Shown piece after piece: positions 1-12,824 of a stretch of DNA of 64,000 nucleotides. Within the stretch, counting starts at the first letter, position 1. Each line of letters opens with the position of its first letter. A program made the position numbers and the translations under genes. Below the pieces are notes generated by a model. The model searched no databases, was not told the origin of the DNA, and saw nothing but the letters and a program-made list of their open reading frames with translations. Origin of the DNA: Streptomyces fulvoviolaceus (GTDB taxonomy: Bacteria; Actinomycetota; Actinomycetes; Streptomycetales; Streptomycetaceae). The stretch lies in NCBI RefSeq assembly GCF_000718165.1, contig NZ_JOEY01000030.1, positions 1 through 64,000 of the forward strand, given 5' to 3'.

Positions 1-95
1 GTCGATCCCACTCCGCGTTCGTCAGGTCACCACGTCCCATGCAGCCAGCCTGACCCCAACACCCCACCCACGTAAGGGGATCCGAGAAACAGCGC

Positions 96-596
96 CTAGA
101 ACAGCGCCGTCCCCGTCTCGAAGTCCAGCAGCCGCTGCTTGCGCTCCAGTCCGCCGCCGTAACCCGTCAGGCTGCCGTCGGCGCCCACGACGCGGTGGCA
201 GGGGACGATGATGCCGATCGGGTTCTTGCCGTTGGCGAGGCCCACCGCGCGGGAGGCCTTGGGGTTGCCCAGGGCGTCGGCGAGTTCGCCGTAGGTGCGG
301 GTCTCGCCGTAGGGGATCTTCTGGAGCTGCTGCCAGACGGTGCGCTGGAACATCGTTCCGTGCAGGCGCAGTTCGAGCGTGAACTCCTTCAACTCGTTCG
401 CGAAGTAGGCCCGTAGTTGTTCCTCGGTCTCCCCGAAGAGGGAGTCGTCGCGGTTGCCGAAAGTCTCCTCCGGTGGGCGGTGGCGTTGTTCCGTCATGTA
501 GAGGCCGCACAGGACGCCGTCGTCGGCGACGAGGGTCAGCGGACCGTACGGGCTGTCGATCACTGTGTGCCGCTTCATCTTCATTTTCGTCTTCAT
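96..596 (-). CDS. ogt: Methylated-DNA--[protein]-cysteine S-methyltransferase
   Basis: Repairs O6-methylguanine by transferring the methyl group irreversibly to its own cysteine. The 166-residue product is normal length for the family. The active-site motif PCHRVV places the acceptor Cys at residue 133, followed by the usual GSLTGYGGGLERKQ-like DNA-contact segment. The start is the first ATG of a Lys/Met-rich N terminus (MKTKMKMKRH). It lies only 14 bases downstream of the Ada/AlkA gene on the same strand, so the two probably form an alkylation-damage operon. Function is secure; symbol is by family. Confidence 0.93.
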   Translation of the reverse strand: MKTKMKMKRHTVIDSPYGPLTLVADDGVLCGLYMTEQRHRPPEETFGNRDDSLFGETEEQLRAYFANELKEFTLELRLHGTMFQRTVWQQLQKIPYGETRTYGELADALGNPKASRAVGLANGKNPIGIIVPCHRVVGADGSLTGYGGGLERKQRLLDFETGTALF

Positions 597-610
597 CGAA
601 CTGAACGTCC

Positions 611-2092
611 TTACACGGGCAGGAAGTTGATCGGGTGGCTGTCGGTCGCCCACAGGTACTGGACGGCGTACGCGCGCCAGGGCCGCCAGGCCGCGGCTCG
701 GGCCGTGAGGGCCGCCGGCGTCGACGGCAGGCCCAACTCCTGGGCGGCCTTGCGGATGCCGAGGTCGCTCGGGAGGAAGGCGTCGGGGTCGCCGAGGGCG
801 CGCATGGCGATGACGTCGACCGTCCAGGGGCCGAAGCCGGGGAGGTCGAGGAGCCGGGCCCGGGTCTCCGACCAGTCGCTCTCCACTCCCAACTGGAGGG
901 ATCCGTCCGCCAGTTGGTTCACCAGGGTGGTGAAGGTCGTGCGGCGCGTGCGGGGCATGGCGAGTGAGGCGGGGTCGAGGGCGGCGAGCGCCTCGGGGGA
1001 CGGGAAGAGGTGGGTGAGACCGCCCTCGGGGTCGTCCACCTGTTCGCCGTGGGCCGTCACCAGTCGGGCCGCGTGCGTGCGGGCCGCGGCCGTGGAGACC
1101 TGCTGGCCGAGCACGGCCCTGACCGCGAACTCCGCCTCGTCCACGGTGCGCGGGACGCGCCGCCCGGGAGCCTTGTCGATCAGAGGCGCGAGCAGCGGAT
1201 CCGTGCGCAGCTGGTCGTCGACCGCCACCGGGTCGGCGTCCAGGTCGAGCATGCGGCGGCAGCGGCTGATGGCGACGGTCAGGTCGCGCAGATCGCTGAG
1301 GGTGAGGCGGCAGGCGATGTGGTCGGGCTGCGGGGTGAGGGCCACGATGCCGTGTCCGTACGGCAGTCGGAGCGTGCGTCGGTAGGCACCGTCCCGCCAC
1401 TCCTCCACGCCCGGGACGGCGGTCGCCGCGAGGTGGCCGAAGAGGTTGTCGGGGTTGAGGGGTGCGCGGAAGGGCAGGCGGAGGGCGAGCGCGCCCGGGG
1501 TGGCCTGGTGGTTCTTCCTCGGCACCCGGCCCCTCAGTTCGCTGGGCGAGAGGGCGAAGACCTCGCGCACGGTGTCGTTGAAGGTGCGGATCGCGGAGAA
1601 GCCGGCCGCGAAGGCGATGTCCGCCATCGGGAGCGGGGTCGTCTCGATGAGGATCCTGGCCGTCTGGGCGCGCTGGGCGCGGGCGAGAGCGAGGGGGCCC
1701 GCGCCCAGTTCGGCGAGGAGCTGGCGTTCGATCTGGCGGGTGCTGTAGCCGAGCCGGGCGGCGAGGCCCGGCACGCCCTCGCGGTCGACCACGCCGTCGG
1801 CCATCAGCCGCATCGCGCGGGCCACGAGGTCGGCGCGCTGGTTCCACTCCGGGGAGCCGGGGCTGGTGTCGGGCCGGCAGCGCTTGCAGGCTCGGAATCC
1901 CGCCTGCTGGCAAGCCGCCGCGCTCGGGTAGAAGGTCATGTTCTCGGGCTTGGGCGGTACGACCGGGCAGCTGGGCCGGCAGTAGATGCGGGTCGTCAGG
2001 ACGGCCGTGAAGAACCATCCGTCGAACCGCGCGTCCTTGGACTGCACGGCGCGCACACAGCGCTCGGTGTCGGTGTACATCCCCATCTGCAT
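611..2092 (-). CDS. alkA: Ada/AlkA fusion: methyl-phosphotriester sensor plus 3-methyladenine DNA glycosylase
   Basis: Multidomain alkylation-response protein. Residues about 5-75 are an Ada metal-binding domain with the cysteine ligands YCRPSC and CKRC; about 85-190 are an AraC-type helix-turn-helix; about 200-490 are an AlkA glycosylase with the helix-hairpin-helix LPGFGPWTVD and the catalytic Asp in PSDLGI. The family role is to sense methylated phosphotriesters, activate transcription and excise alkylated purines. Ogt follows immediately, supplying the methyltransferase activity that this protein lacks. The start is ambiguous: GTG at 2110, or ATG at 2092, 2086 or 2080. I favour 2092/2086 because a GGA-containing stretch lies just upstream. 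Confidence 0.9.
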   Translation of the reverse strand: MQMGMYTDTERCVRAVQSKDARFDGWFFTAVLTTRIYCRPSCPVVPPKPENMTFYPSAAACQQAGFRACKRCRPDTSPGSPEWNQRADLVARAMRLMADGVVDREGVPGLAARLGYSTRQIERQLLAELGAGPLALARAQRAQTARILIETTPLPMADIAFAAGFSAIRTFNDTVREVFALSPSELRGRVPRKNHQATPGALALRLPFRAPLNPDNLFGHLAATAVPGVEEWRDGAYRRTLRLPYGHGIVALTPQPDHIACRLTLSDLRDLTVAISRCRRMLDLDADPVAVDDQLRTDPLLAPLIDKAPGRRVPRTVDEAEFAVRAVLGQQVSTAAARTHAARLVTAHGEQVDDPEGGLTHLFPSPEALAALDPASLAMPRTRRTTFTTLVNQLADGSLQLGVESDWSETRARLLDLPGFGPWTVDVIAMRALGDPDAFLPSDLGIRKAAQELGLPSTPAALTARAAAWRPWRAYAVQYLWATDSHPINFLPV

Positions 2093-2165
2093 GGGTCCAG
2101 CATCGACCACGTGCCGGACACGGGCTGGCGAGAATCCGACATCAACCTCACGTGCCTTGGCGCTC

Positions 2166-2297
2166 CGCGGGCTGTGTCGATATGCGGTCCGCCGCGGGGC
2201 CGCGATGTGCCGTCGATCGTCCGCGGCGCCGTCGTGGCTGGTCGCGCCCCGCGGAGGAGCCGCATGTCGATACAGCCCCGCGGCCCCTTAAGGGGCG
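2166..2297. repeat. Pair of inverted Streptomyces-type intergenic palindromic elements
   Basis: Lies between the Ada/AlkA start and the metal-ATPase stop. A forward copy (about 2166-2204, containing GCTGTGTCGATATGCGG) faces a reverse copy (about 2232-2297, containing CCGCATGTCGATACAGC and ending in the hairpin GGCCCCTTAAGGGGCGC). The same unit recurs at 28437-28512 and 36604-36672. The two copies can pair with each other into a large stem, which could act as a terminator for the ATPase transcript. That role is inferred. Confidence 0.75.
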
Positions 2298-4381
2298 CTG
2301 CCGAAACCGCAGCGGACTTCGCTCGGCCTGCTCAGGGCCTGTCCCGGTCGCCATGCGGACTCCCGCAGCAGCCGCAGCCCGTTGAGGCCGACCAGCACCG
2401 TCGAGCCCTCGTGCCCCGCGACGCCTAGCGGGAGGGGGAGGTGACCGACCAGGTCCCAGAGCACGAGCCCGGTGATGAACGTGCCCGCGATCACCAGATT
2501 CTGCAACACCAGCCGGCGGGCCGCACGGGACAGCCGTACCACCGCCGGAACGGTCGCGAGCTCGTCGCGCACGATGACGGCGTCCGCCGTCTCCAGCGCC
2601 AGGTCGGAACCCGCGCGGCCCATCGCGATGCCGGAGTGGGCGGCGGCCAGGGCGGGGGCGTCGTTGACGCCGTCACCGACGAACAGCACCTTGCGACCCG
2701 CGTCCTGCAGCTCCCGTACGGCGTTCACCTTGTCCTCGGGCAGCAGGTCCGCGCGGACGTCCGTGAGGCCGGTGGCCTCGGCCACGCGGGCCGCGGCGCG
2801 CGCGTTGTCGCCGGTGAGCAGGACGGGGGCGGTGCCGGTCAGGGCGGTGAGCGCGGCGGTGGTCGCGGGGGCATCGGGGCGGAGCCGGTCGGTGAGGGTG
2901 AGGGTGCCCACCGCCTCGTCGTCACGGGTCACCAGAACGACCGTCCCGTCGCTCTCGACACCCGCGCGACCGACACCCACGCCTTGCCCCTCGACGCCCG
3001 CGCGGCTGACACCCACAACCTGCCCCTCGACGCCCGCGCGACCGACCCCGTCCACGCGACCGACACCCACCACCCGCCCCTCGACCACCGCCGTGACGCC
3101 ACGCCCCGGCATCGCGGCGAAGTCCTCCGCCGCCGCGATCCGCAGCCCCCGAACCCGGGCGGAAGCCACGATCGCCCGCGCCAGCGGATGCTCGCTGGAA
3201 TGCTCGGCCGCCGCGGCCAGCGCCAGGAGCGCGTCCGGATCCAGGCCACAGCCCGGCAGCGGCCGTACGTCCGTCACCTCGGGCGCACCCTCGGTCAGCG
3301 TGCCGGTCTTGTCGAGGGCGGTGGTGTCGATCTCGCCGAGGCGTTCCATCGCGACGGCCGACTTGACCAGGACGCCGTGTCGGCCGGCGTTGGCGATGGC
3401 GGACAGCAGGGGCGGCATGGTCGCGAGGACGACCGCGCACGGCGAGGCGACGATCATGAAGGTCATGGCCCGCAGCAGCGCGTCCGTGAGGCCGGCGCCG
3501 AAGGCGAGCGGGATACCGAAGACGGCGAGCGTGGCAGCCACCACGGCGACCGCGTAGCGCTGCTCGACCTTCTCGATGAACAGCTGCGTCGGCGCCTTGG
3601 TGCGCGAGGCCTCCTCGACCAGGGTCACGATCCGGGCGATCACGGAGTCGGCGGGGTCGCGCTCGACGCGGACGCGCAGGACGCCGGTGCCGTTGAGGGT
3701 GCCCGCGAAGACCTCGTCGCCGGGGCCCTTGGGGACGGGGAGGGGTTCGCCGGTGATGGTGGCCTGGTCGGCCTCGCTCGCCCCGTCCAGCACCCGGCCG
3801 TCGGCACCGATCCGCTCCCCCGGCCGGACCAACAGGACGTCACCGAGGGCGAGTTCGGAGATCGGGACCGTCTCCTCGCCGGCCTCACCGAAGCCGAAGC
3901 CGCTGCGGCCGCCGCTACCGCTGCCGCTCCCGGTCAGCCGGGTCGCCGTGGCGGGCGCGAGGTCGAGCAGTCCCCTTACCGAGTCGGCGGTCCGGGCCGT
4001 CGCCAGCGCCTCCAGGGCCCCGGACGTGGCGAAGATGACGATCAGCAGGGCACCGTCCAGGACCTGCCCGATCGCCGCCGCGCCCAGCGCCGCGACGATC
4101 ATCAGCAGGTCGACGTCCAGCGTCTTCTCGCGCAGCGCCCGCAGCCCTTCGAGGGCCGGTTCCCAGCCACCGGCGAGGTAGGCGATCGCGTACAGGGGTC
4201 CGTACACCCAGGACGGCATGCCGCCGAGATCCAGGGCGAGACCCAGCAGGAAGGCGACGGTCGCCGCGAGCGCCCAGCGCGCCTCGGGCAGCGCGAGGAC
4301 GCCGGTGCGGCGGCGGGGTGCGGACCGGGCGGGAGCGGGGACAGGGGTGGGGGCAAGGGTCGTGGACACCCGCCACACCAT
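2288..4381 (-). CDS. Heavy-metal-translocating P1B-type ATPase
   Basis: Membrane pump exporting a transition metal using ATP. All P-type signatures are present: TGEP in the actuator domain, DKTGTLT with the phosphorylated Asp, SEHPLA of P1B enzymes, and GDGVNDAP. The membrane metal-site motif is SPC, not CPC, and HEGST occurs in the last membrane segment, a combination typical of the P1B-4 group (Co/Zn/Ni/Fe). There is no N-terminal metal-binding CXXC domain. The nucleotide-binding domain carries a 12-residue tandem repeat (RAGVEGQ units) not typical of the family. The ATG at 4393 overlaps the probable operator, so ATG 4381 (MVWRVST) is chosen. Divergent from the ArsR gene, which probably represses it. 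Confidence 0.9.
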   Translation of the reverse strand: MVWRVSTTLAPTPVPAPARSAPRRRTGVLALPEARWALAATVAFLLGLALDLGGMPSWVYGPLYAIAYLAGGWEPALEGLRALREKTLDVDLLMIVAALGAAAIGQVLDGALLIVIFATSGALEALATARTADSVRGLLDLAPATATRLTGSGSGSGGRSGFGFGEAGEETVPISELALGDVLLVRPGERIGADGRVLDGASEADQATITGEPLPVPKGPGDEVFAGTLNGTGVLRVRVERDPADSVIARIVTLVEEASRTKAPTQLFIEKVEQRYAVAVVAATLAVFGIPLAFGAGLTDALLRAMTFMIVASPCAVVLATMPPLLSAIANAGRHGVLVKSAVAMERLGEIDTTALDKTGTLTEGAPEVTDVRPLPGCGLDPDALLALAAAAEHSSEHPLARAIVASARVRGLRIAAAEDFAAMPGRGVTAVVEGRVVGVGRVDGVGRAGVEGQVVGVSRAGVEGQGVGVGRAGVESDGTVVLVTRDDEAVGTLTLTDRLRPDAPATTAALTALTGTAPVLLTGDNARAAARVAEATGLTDVRADLLPEDKVNAVRELQDAGRKVLFVGDGVNDAPALAAAHSGIAMGRAGSDLALETADAVIVRDELATVPAVVRLSRAARRLVLQNLVIAGTFITGLVLWDLVGHLPLPLGVAGHEGSTVLVGLNGLRLLRESAWRPGQALSRPSEVRCGFGSAP
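2953..3085 (-). repeat. 36-bp in-frame tandem repeat in the ATPase N domain
   Basis: Two full units and one partial unit encode RAGVEGQVVGVS, RAGVEGQGVGVG and RAGVES, preceded by degenerate VGVGRVDGVG units. They sit between GRGVTAVVEGR and the strand starting DGTVVLV. The repeat keeps the frame and lengthens the ATP-binding domain by about 40 residues. Confidence 0.85.
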
Positions 4382-4389
4382 ACAGGAAC

Positions 4390-4417
4390 ACATGAAGACT
4401 CATTCATCTGTTCATGT
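4390..4417. promoter_or_regulatory. Candidate ArsR/SmtB operator between metal ATPase and regulator
   Basis: Perfect 7-bp inverted repeat ACATGAA (4390-4396) and TTCATGT (4411-4417) separated by 14 bases, 20 bases upstream of the arsR ATG. ATGA(A)...TTCAT arms are the usual form of SmtB/ArsR-family sites. It overlaps the upstream alternative ATG of the ATPase, so binding would block both divergent promoters. Binding is inferred. Confidence 0.65.
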
Positions 4418-4437
4418 ACGGTGAGTAAGATACCCCC

Positions 4438-4794
4438 ATGGGTCATGGAGCCGTCACCACCACCGCCGAAGAGCGCGTACGCCTGGACGCGGCCAACGTC
4501 GCCAAGGTGGCCACCACGCTCCAGGCCCTCTCCACGCCCTCCCGGCTGCTGATCCTGGCGCGACTGCGCGAAGGACCGCTGCCCGCAACGGAGTTGGCCG
4601 CCGAGGTGGGCATGGAACAGTCCGCGTGCTCGCACCAGCTGCGCCTGCTGCGCAATCTCGGCCTGGTGGTGGGCGAGCGCCGCGGCCGGTCGGTCGTGTA
4701 CGCCCTGCACGACCACCATGTCGCCGAGCTCCTCGACCAGGCCGTCTACCACGTGGAGCACCTGCGACTGGGGCTCAGCGACACCACCGAGTGA
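4438..4794 (+). CDS. ArsR/SmtB-family metal-responsive repressor (CzrA-like alpha-5 site)
   Basis: 118-residue winged-helix dimeric repressor. The recognition region is ELAAEVGMEQSACSHQLRLL. The last helix has Asp92-x-His94-x10-His105-x2-His108, which matches exactly the spacing of the alpha-5 zinc/nickel/cobalt site described for CzrA and SmtB. There is no ELCVC-type arsenic or cadmium site. Metal binding would release DNA and derepress the divergent ATPase. The start is supported by the operator position; the ribosome-binding site is weak. Metal specificity (Zn, Co or Ni) cannot be decided from sequence. Confidence 0.9.
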   Translation: MGHGAVTTTAEERVRLDAANVAKVATTLQALSTPSRLLILARLREGPLPATELAAEVGMEQSACSHQLRLLRNLGLVVGERRGRSVVYALHDHHVAELLDQAVYHVEHLRLGLSDTTE

Positions 4795-4836
4795 GCCGCC
4801 CGGGCGGCCCCGCCCAGGAGCCCGCCCCCGCGAGCC

Positions 4837-8784
<3,948 letters not shown>

Positions 8785-8869
8785 GGCTCGTCACACTAGG
8801 ACTCGGCCACAACTGAATCAACATTGCCGTCGGACTTTGGCCGGGAAGGCTTCGGCCGGGAAACGAACA

Positions 8870-8903
8870 GCGCCCCCTCGTGCGTGCATGCACGAGGGGG
8901 CGC
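8870..8903. terminator. Strong hairpin terminator after the secreted-protein gene
   Basis: Perfect 14-bp stem: GCGCCCCCTCGTGC (8870-8883) with GCACGAGGGGGCGC (8890-8903), 6-base loop. It lies just past the stop of the gene at 8919-9509 and upstream of the beta-galactosidase promoter, so it insulates the two minus-strand units. Confidence 0.85.
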
Positions 8904-8918
8904 CGTGGGTGGGTCGGC

Positions 8919-9509
8919 TCAGGTGGCCGGCACCTGCGCGGCCGGCAGCGAGGGCAGTCCGCCACCGAGGAGGCCGGTGACCGCTCCGACGACCGTGGAC
9001 AGCAGGCCCGTGACCGTGCCCAGCACGGACGACAGATCGAGCGAGGTCAGTGCGCCGAGCAGTCCGTCGACCGCGGACTGGACCGTGGCCAGGAGGTCCG
9101 AGACCGGGTCGGCCGCCGGTGCCACGGACCGCTGCGTGCTGTCCGTGGCGGTGCCGCCCATGGTCCGCAGCTGCTCCTGGACCGTGGCGTTCGCCGTCTC
9201 CACGGACCTCGCGTACCCGGCCGCCTCCGCCGCGTCGAGATGGCCGCCCGCGTGTTCGGCGATGGCGGTCACGGCGTCCAGCAGGGGTGCGAGTACGTCG
9301 CCGCTGTGCTCCGCACTGTCCGGCACGCCGAGGTGCTCCACGAGCGCGTCCGCGTCGGAGCCGGGCCAGGCGGCGAGCTGCGCCACGCTGTGGTCCTGAG
9401 CTCTTTGGCCTGCGTCGACTGCGGCGGCTGCGGTGCCGGCCGGGACGAGGACCAGCGCGGCGCAGAGCAGGGGCGGCAGGAGGAGACCGCGGGAGACGAG
9501 GGGGCGCAT
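8919..9509 (-). CDS. Secreted Ala/Leu-rich protein of unknown function
   Basis: 196 residues with a clear Sec signal peptide (MRPLVSRGLLLPPLLCAALVLVPAGTAAAA). The mature part is rich in Ala, Leu and Val. The C-terminal half is a run of amphipathic or hydrophobic segments (LLATVQSAVDGLLGALTSL, LLSTVVGAVTGLLGG) that recalls actinobacterial secreted proteins with no assigned function. There are no cysteines in the mature part and no enzyme motif. ATG 9509 is chosen because AAAGGAA precedes it; the longer upstream extension lacks a signal-peptide start. Confidence 0.75.
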   Translation of the reverse strand: MRPLVSRGLLLPPLLCAALVLVPAGTAAAAVDAGQRAQDHSVAQLAAWPGSDADALVEHLGVPDSAEHSGDVLAPLLDAVTAIAEHAGGHLDAAEAAGYARSVETANATVQEQLRTMGGTATDSTQRSVAPAADPVSDLLATVQSAVDGLLGALTSLDLSSVLGTVTGLLSTVVGAVTGLLGGGLPSLPAAQVPAT

Positions 9510-9691
9510 GCACGTTCCTTTCGAAGTCGCTTCGTTGGGCCCACCGTGTGAAGCGCCTCGATCCACCGCAACCGATCGCGCGGCTCCTGCCCGGCCCCTC
9601 CCGACACCGCAGCGCCTCTGACCAGGCCATTTCCCCGCGGATGCCCCCGCTTTCGGTGCCCTGGACGGGTTCGTCCGTCAGGGTGCGGGTC

Positions 9692-9860
9692 GTGACTCGG
9701 GCAGGGTGCGGGACGTGACTCCGGCAAGGTGCGGGACGTGACTCCGGCAAAGTGCGGGACGTGACTCCGGCAAGGTGCGGGACGGTGCCTTTGCGAGGGT
9801 GTGGGCCCAGGCCCGCGCGAGGGTGCGGGCCCGTGACTGCGACCGGGTGCGGGCCGGTGA
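9692..9860. repeat. 23-bp tandem repeat tract in the 9510-9865 gene-free stretch
   Basis: Units start at 9692, 9715, 9738 and 9761, each close to GTGACTCCGGCAAGGTGCGG plus GAC. Decayed units with the core GGTGCGGGCC continue to about 9860. The remainder of the 356-base gap holds no convincing gene. The tract lies between the signal-peptide gene start and the macro-domain gene stop. Confidence 0.9.
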
Positions 9861-9865
9861 CTCCG

Positions 9866-10375
9866 TCAGCCCAGCTGCCCGGCGAACGCCTCGTACGCCT
9901 TCTCGTCGAACAGCACGAAGCTGACCTCCTCGACCGCGGTCTCCGTGGCCCGCACCGTCTCCACCGCGATCCGGGCGGCGTCGTCCATCGGCCAGCCGTA
10001 GATGCCCGCGGAGACCGCCGGGAAGGCGACGGTCCGGGCGCCCAGCTCGTCGGCGACCCGCAGCGACTCCCGATAACAGGAGGCCAGCAGCTCCGAGCGG
10101 TCCTCGTCGAGGCTGTACCGGGGACCGACGGTGTGGATCACCCAGCGCGCGTCCAGCTCACCCGCGGTGGTGGCGACCGCCTTGCCGGTCGGCAGGCCCT
10201 TGCCGTAGTGCGAGGCGCGGAGCTTGCGGCAGTCGGCGAGGATCGCGGGACCGCCGCGGCGGTGGATCGCGCCGTCCACGCCTCCGCCGCCGAGCAGGGA
10301 GGAGTTCGCCGCGTTGACGATGGCGTCGGCGCTGACGCGCGTGATGTCGCCCTGGACGAGGGTGATGGCGGTCAT
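9866..10375 (-). CDS. Macro-domain protein (ADP-ribose / O-acetyl-ADP-ribose hydrolase type)
   Basis: 169 residues, the usual length of a stand-alone macro domain. [35 protein letters not shown] is diagnostic of the MacroD/YmdB group, including the Asn-Ala-Ala-Asn and GGGGVDGAI loops that hold ADP-ribose; SAGIYGWP is the second phosphate-binding loop. Family members remove ADP-ribose from proteins or deacetylate O-acetyl-ADP-ribose. The start overlaps the stop of the upstream oxidoreductase by four bases (ATGA), so the two are translationally coupled. Confidence 0.93.
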   Translation of the reverse strand: MTAITLVQGDITRVSADAIVNAANSSLLGGGGVDGAIHRRGGPAILADCRKLRASHYGKGLPTGKAVATTAGELDARWVIHTVGPRYSLDEDRSELLASCYRESLRVADELGARTVAFPAVSAGIYGWPMDDAARIAVETVRATETAVEEVSFVLFDEKAYEAFAGQLG

Positions 10376-11790
10376 GTCTGCCTCAGCCTGCGCCATACCG
10401 CCTTGGCCGCGTTGTGCCCCGACATGCCGTGCACACCGGGCCCGGGCGGGGTGGCCGACGAGCAGATGAAGACGGCCGGGTGCGGGGTGCCGTACGGGAA
10501 CAGGGACAGCTTGGGGCGCAGCATGATCTGCAGTCCGGTCACCGCGCCGGAGGCGATGTCGCCGCCGATGTAGTTGGCGTTCCGGGCGGCGAGCTCGGGC
10601 GGGCCGGCGGTCGCGCGGGCGAGGACGCGGTCGCGGAACCCCGGGGCGAAGCGCTCCAGTTGGCGCTCCATGGCGTCGGTGAGGTCTCCGGTCCAGCCGC
10701 TGGGGACATGGCCGTACGCCCAGAAGACGTGCTTTCCGGCCGGGGCCCGGGTGGGGTCGACGACACTGGGCTGCACCGTGATCATGAACGGCTTCTCGGG
10801 CGCCCGGCCCTCCCGCGACGCCGCCCGCAGGGCGGTGCCGATCTCCGCGCTGTCGGCGCCGATCTGCACGGTGCCGGCGTTGCGGGCCTCCTTGGCGGTC
10901 CACGGCACGGGGCCGTCCAGCGCGTAGTCGATCTTGAAGACGCCCGGGCCGTACCGGTAGCCCGCGTAGTAGTCGCCGAAGCCCGCGATCCTCGCCAGTG
11001 CGGTCGGCGAGGTGTCGAAGATGTACGCGCGCGCGGGCGGCAGGTCGTCGAGGCGCTTGACCTCGTAGTCGGTGTGGACGGTGCCGCCGAGGTCCTTGAG
11101 GTAGGCGGTGAGCGCGTCGGAGATGGACTGCGAGCCACCGCGGGCCACGGGCCAGCCGCGGGCGTGGGCGGCGAGGGCGAAGACCAGGCCGATGGCGCCG
11201 GTGGCGAAGCCGCTGAGCGGGGCCATGACATGCGCGACGAGGCCGGCGAACAGGGTCTTCGCCCGCTCGTCGCGGAAGCGGCGCATCAGCCAGGTCGCCG
11301 GGGGCAGCCCGACGAGGCCGAAGCGGGCGAGGGTCACCGGGTCGCGGGGCAGCGCGGTGAGCGGCAGGGCCATGAAGTCGCGGACCAAGGCGTCCCACTT
11401 GGGCAGGAACGGCTCGACCAGCCTGCGGTACGCCCCCGCGTCGCGCGGTCCGAAGGAGGCGGCGGTCTCGGCCACCGACCGGGACAGCACGGCGGCGGTG
11501 CCGTCGGTGAAGGGGTGGGCCATGGGTAGCTCGGCGTGCAGCCACTCCAGGCCGTACCGCTCAAGGGGCAGGGCCCGGAACGCGGGCGAGTTGATGCCGA
11601 GCGGGTGCGCCGCGGAACACGGGTCGTGCAGGAAGCCCGGCAGGGTGAGCTCCTCGGTGCGGGCTCCCCCGCCCACGGTGTCCCGCGCCTCGAAGACGGC
11701 CACGGAGAAGCCCCGACGGGCCAGCTCCACGGCAGCCGTCAGGCCGTTCGGTCCCGCACCCACTACGACCGCATCGAGCATCGACGGCAC
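10372..11790 (-). CDS. FAD-dependent phytoene-dehydrogenase-like oxidoreductase
   Basis: 472 residues. An N-terminal dinucleotide fold ([23 protein letters not shown]) with [14 protein letters not shown] after it is typical of carotenoid desaturase or amine-oxidase-type flavoproteins. The C terminus has the second FAD contact ([11 protein letters not shown]). The substrate is not identifiable: no crt genes are nearby, and this clade is common in Streptomyces as an orphan. The GTG start at 11790 follows GAAGGGG at good spacing; an internal ATG three codons on is an alternative. Coupled by ATGA to the macro-domain gene. Confidence 0.85.
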   Translation of the reverse strand: MPSMLDAVVVGAGPNGLTAAVELARRGFSVAVFEARDTVGGGARTEELTLPGFLHDPCSAAHPLGINSPAFRALPLERYGLEWLHAELPMAHPFTDGTAAVLSRSVAETAASFGPRDAGAYRRLVEPFLPKWDALVRDFMALPLTALPRDPVTLARFGLVGLPPATWLMRRFRDERAKTLFAGLVAHVMAPLSGFATGAIGLVFALAAHARGWPVARGGSQSISDALTAYLKDLGGTVHTDYEVKRLDDLPPARAYIFDTSPTALARIAGFGDYYAGYRYGPGVFKIDYALDGPVPWTAKEARNAGTVQIGADSAEIGTALRAASREGRAPEKPFMITVQPSVVDPTRAPAGKHVFWAYGHVPSGWTGDLTDAMERQLERFAPGFRDRVLARATAGPPELAARNANYIGGDIASGAVTGLQIMLRPKLSLFPYGTPHPAVFICSSATPPGPGVHGMSGHNAAKAVWRRLRQT

Positions 11791-11893
11791 CTTCGGACCC
11801 CTTCGTCAGCCGATGGCCAGAGGATCAGGATATGCCCGGGGAACGACAACGCCCGGCCTCGGGTGGTCTCTTCTCCCTTGACCCCCTTTCGGG

Positions 11894-12739
11894 TCAGGCG
11901 CCGCCCGCCAGCAGTCCCGTCACCCGGCGCGCCGTGGCCGCGTCCCGGGCCGCGGTGAACGGCAGGGCGTTACCGCCCGTGATGCGGAACGGCTCGCCCG
12001 TGAGCGTCAGGTGGGCTCCGCCCGCCTCCTCGACCAGCAGCAGGCCCGCCGCGTGGTCCCAGGCCGCCTCCCACGAGAACGCGGTGGCGTCCAACTCCCC
12101 ACGGGCGACGGCGAGATACTCCAGTCCGGCCGATCCGCAGGCACGCGGTGCGACACCGTCCGTCCACAGGCCCACCAGGGCGCGCTTCTGCTCGTCGGTG
12201 GTGTAGTCCGGGTGGGACGTGGCGACTTCCAGGTCACGGCCCGGCTCGGGCGGACCGGCGTGCAGCCGCTCGCCGTCGAGGAACGCGCCCCGGCCCCGGA
12301 TCGCCGTGGCCAGCTGGTCGCGGGCGGGTGCGTACGTCCACGAGCCGAGCAGGACTCCGCCCTGCGCGAGCGCGACCAGCGTGCAGAATCCCGGGTCGCC
12401 GTGCACGAACTGCCGTGTCCCGTCGACGGGATCGACGATCCAGACCGGCTTGTCGCCCTGTATCGCCTCGTACGACGCCGGGTTGGCGTGCACCGCCTCC
12501 TCGCCGACCACGACGGAGCCGGGCAGGAGGGCGCCGAGCGCCTCGGTGAGATACAGCTCGGCCTGGCGGTCGGCGTCCGTCACCAGGTCGTGCGGGCCGC
12601 TCTTCTGGTCGACCTCGTGGGTGGCGAGCCGGCGGAAGCGCGGCATGATCTCGGCCGCGGCCGCCTTGCGGACCGCTGCTTCCACGTCGGCTGCGTGCTG
12701 GGTGAGAAACTCGTCGATGGTTTCCGTGTCTCCGATCAT
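11894..12739 (-). CDS. Inositol-monophosphatase-family phosphatase
   Basis: About 281 residues. Lithium-sensitive phosphatase fold with metal motifs GEEAVH and WIVDPVDGTRQFVHG; the second Asp-rich motif (AWDHAAGLLLVEEAGG) is near the C terminus. Members hydrolyse inositol monophosphate, histidinol phosphate (HisN) or 3'-phosphoadenosine 5'-phosphate. Which applies cannot be told here, though the HisN-like group is common in actinobacteria. ATG 12739 (MIGDTETIDE) is preferred over 12775 because GGAG precedes it. A short TGACCC/GGGTCA hairpin overlaps the stop. Confidence 0.88.
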   Translation of the reverse strand: MIGDTETIDEFLTQHAADVEAAVRKAAAAEIMPRFRRLATHEVDQKSGPHDLVTDADRQAELYLTEALGALLPGSVVVGEEAVHANPASYEAIQGDKPVWIVDPVDGTRQFVHGDPGFCTLVALAQGGVLLGSWTYAPARDQLATAIRGRGAFLDGERLHAGPPEPGRDLEVATSHPDYTTDEQKRALVGLWTDGVAPRACGSAGLEYLAVARGELDATAFSWEAAWDHAAGLLLVEEAGGAHLTLTGEPFRITGGNALPFTAARDAATARRVTGLLAGGA

Positions 12740-12824
12740 GACTCCATAAGAGCACGCGCCACTGACAAACCCCACCCGGCCGGTGGACCGTGGGTGGAAT
12801 CACCATGAACATGGGGATCTGGGG

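Noticed and set aside
96..2018. 640-codon minus-strand ORF ending in Ogt
   Set aside because: Only its last 166 codons are Ogt; the rest is an out-of-frame reading of the Ada/AlkA gene.
2441..4552. Long plus-strand ORF opposite the metal ATPase
   Set aside because: Antisense shadow; low-complexity and without motifs, while the minus strand encodes all P-type signatures.
8919..9566. Longer start for the secreted protein
   Set aside because: The upstream 19 codons lack a ribosome-binding site and would block the signal peptide.
9692..9860. Tandem repeats considered as a CRISPR array
   Set aside because: The 23-bp units are contiguous without spacers, and there are no Cas genes.
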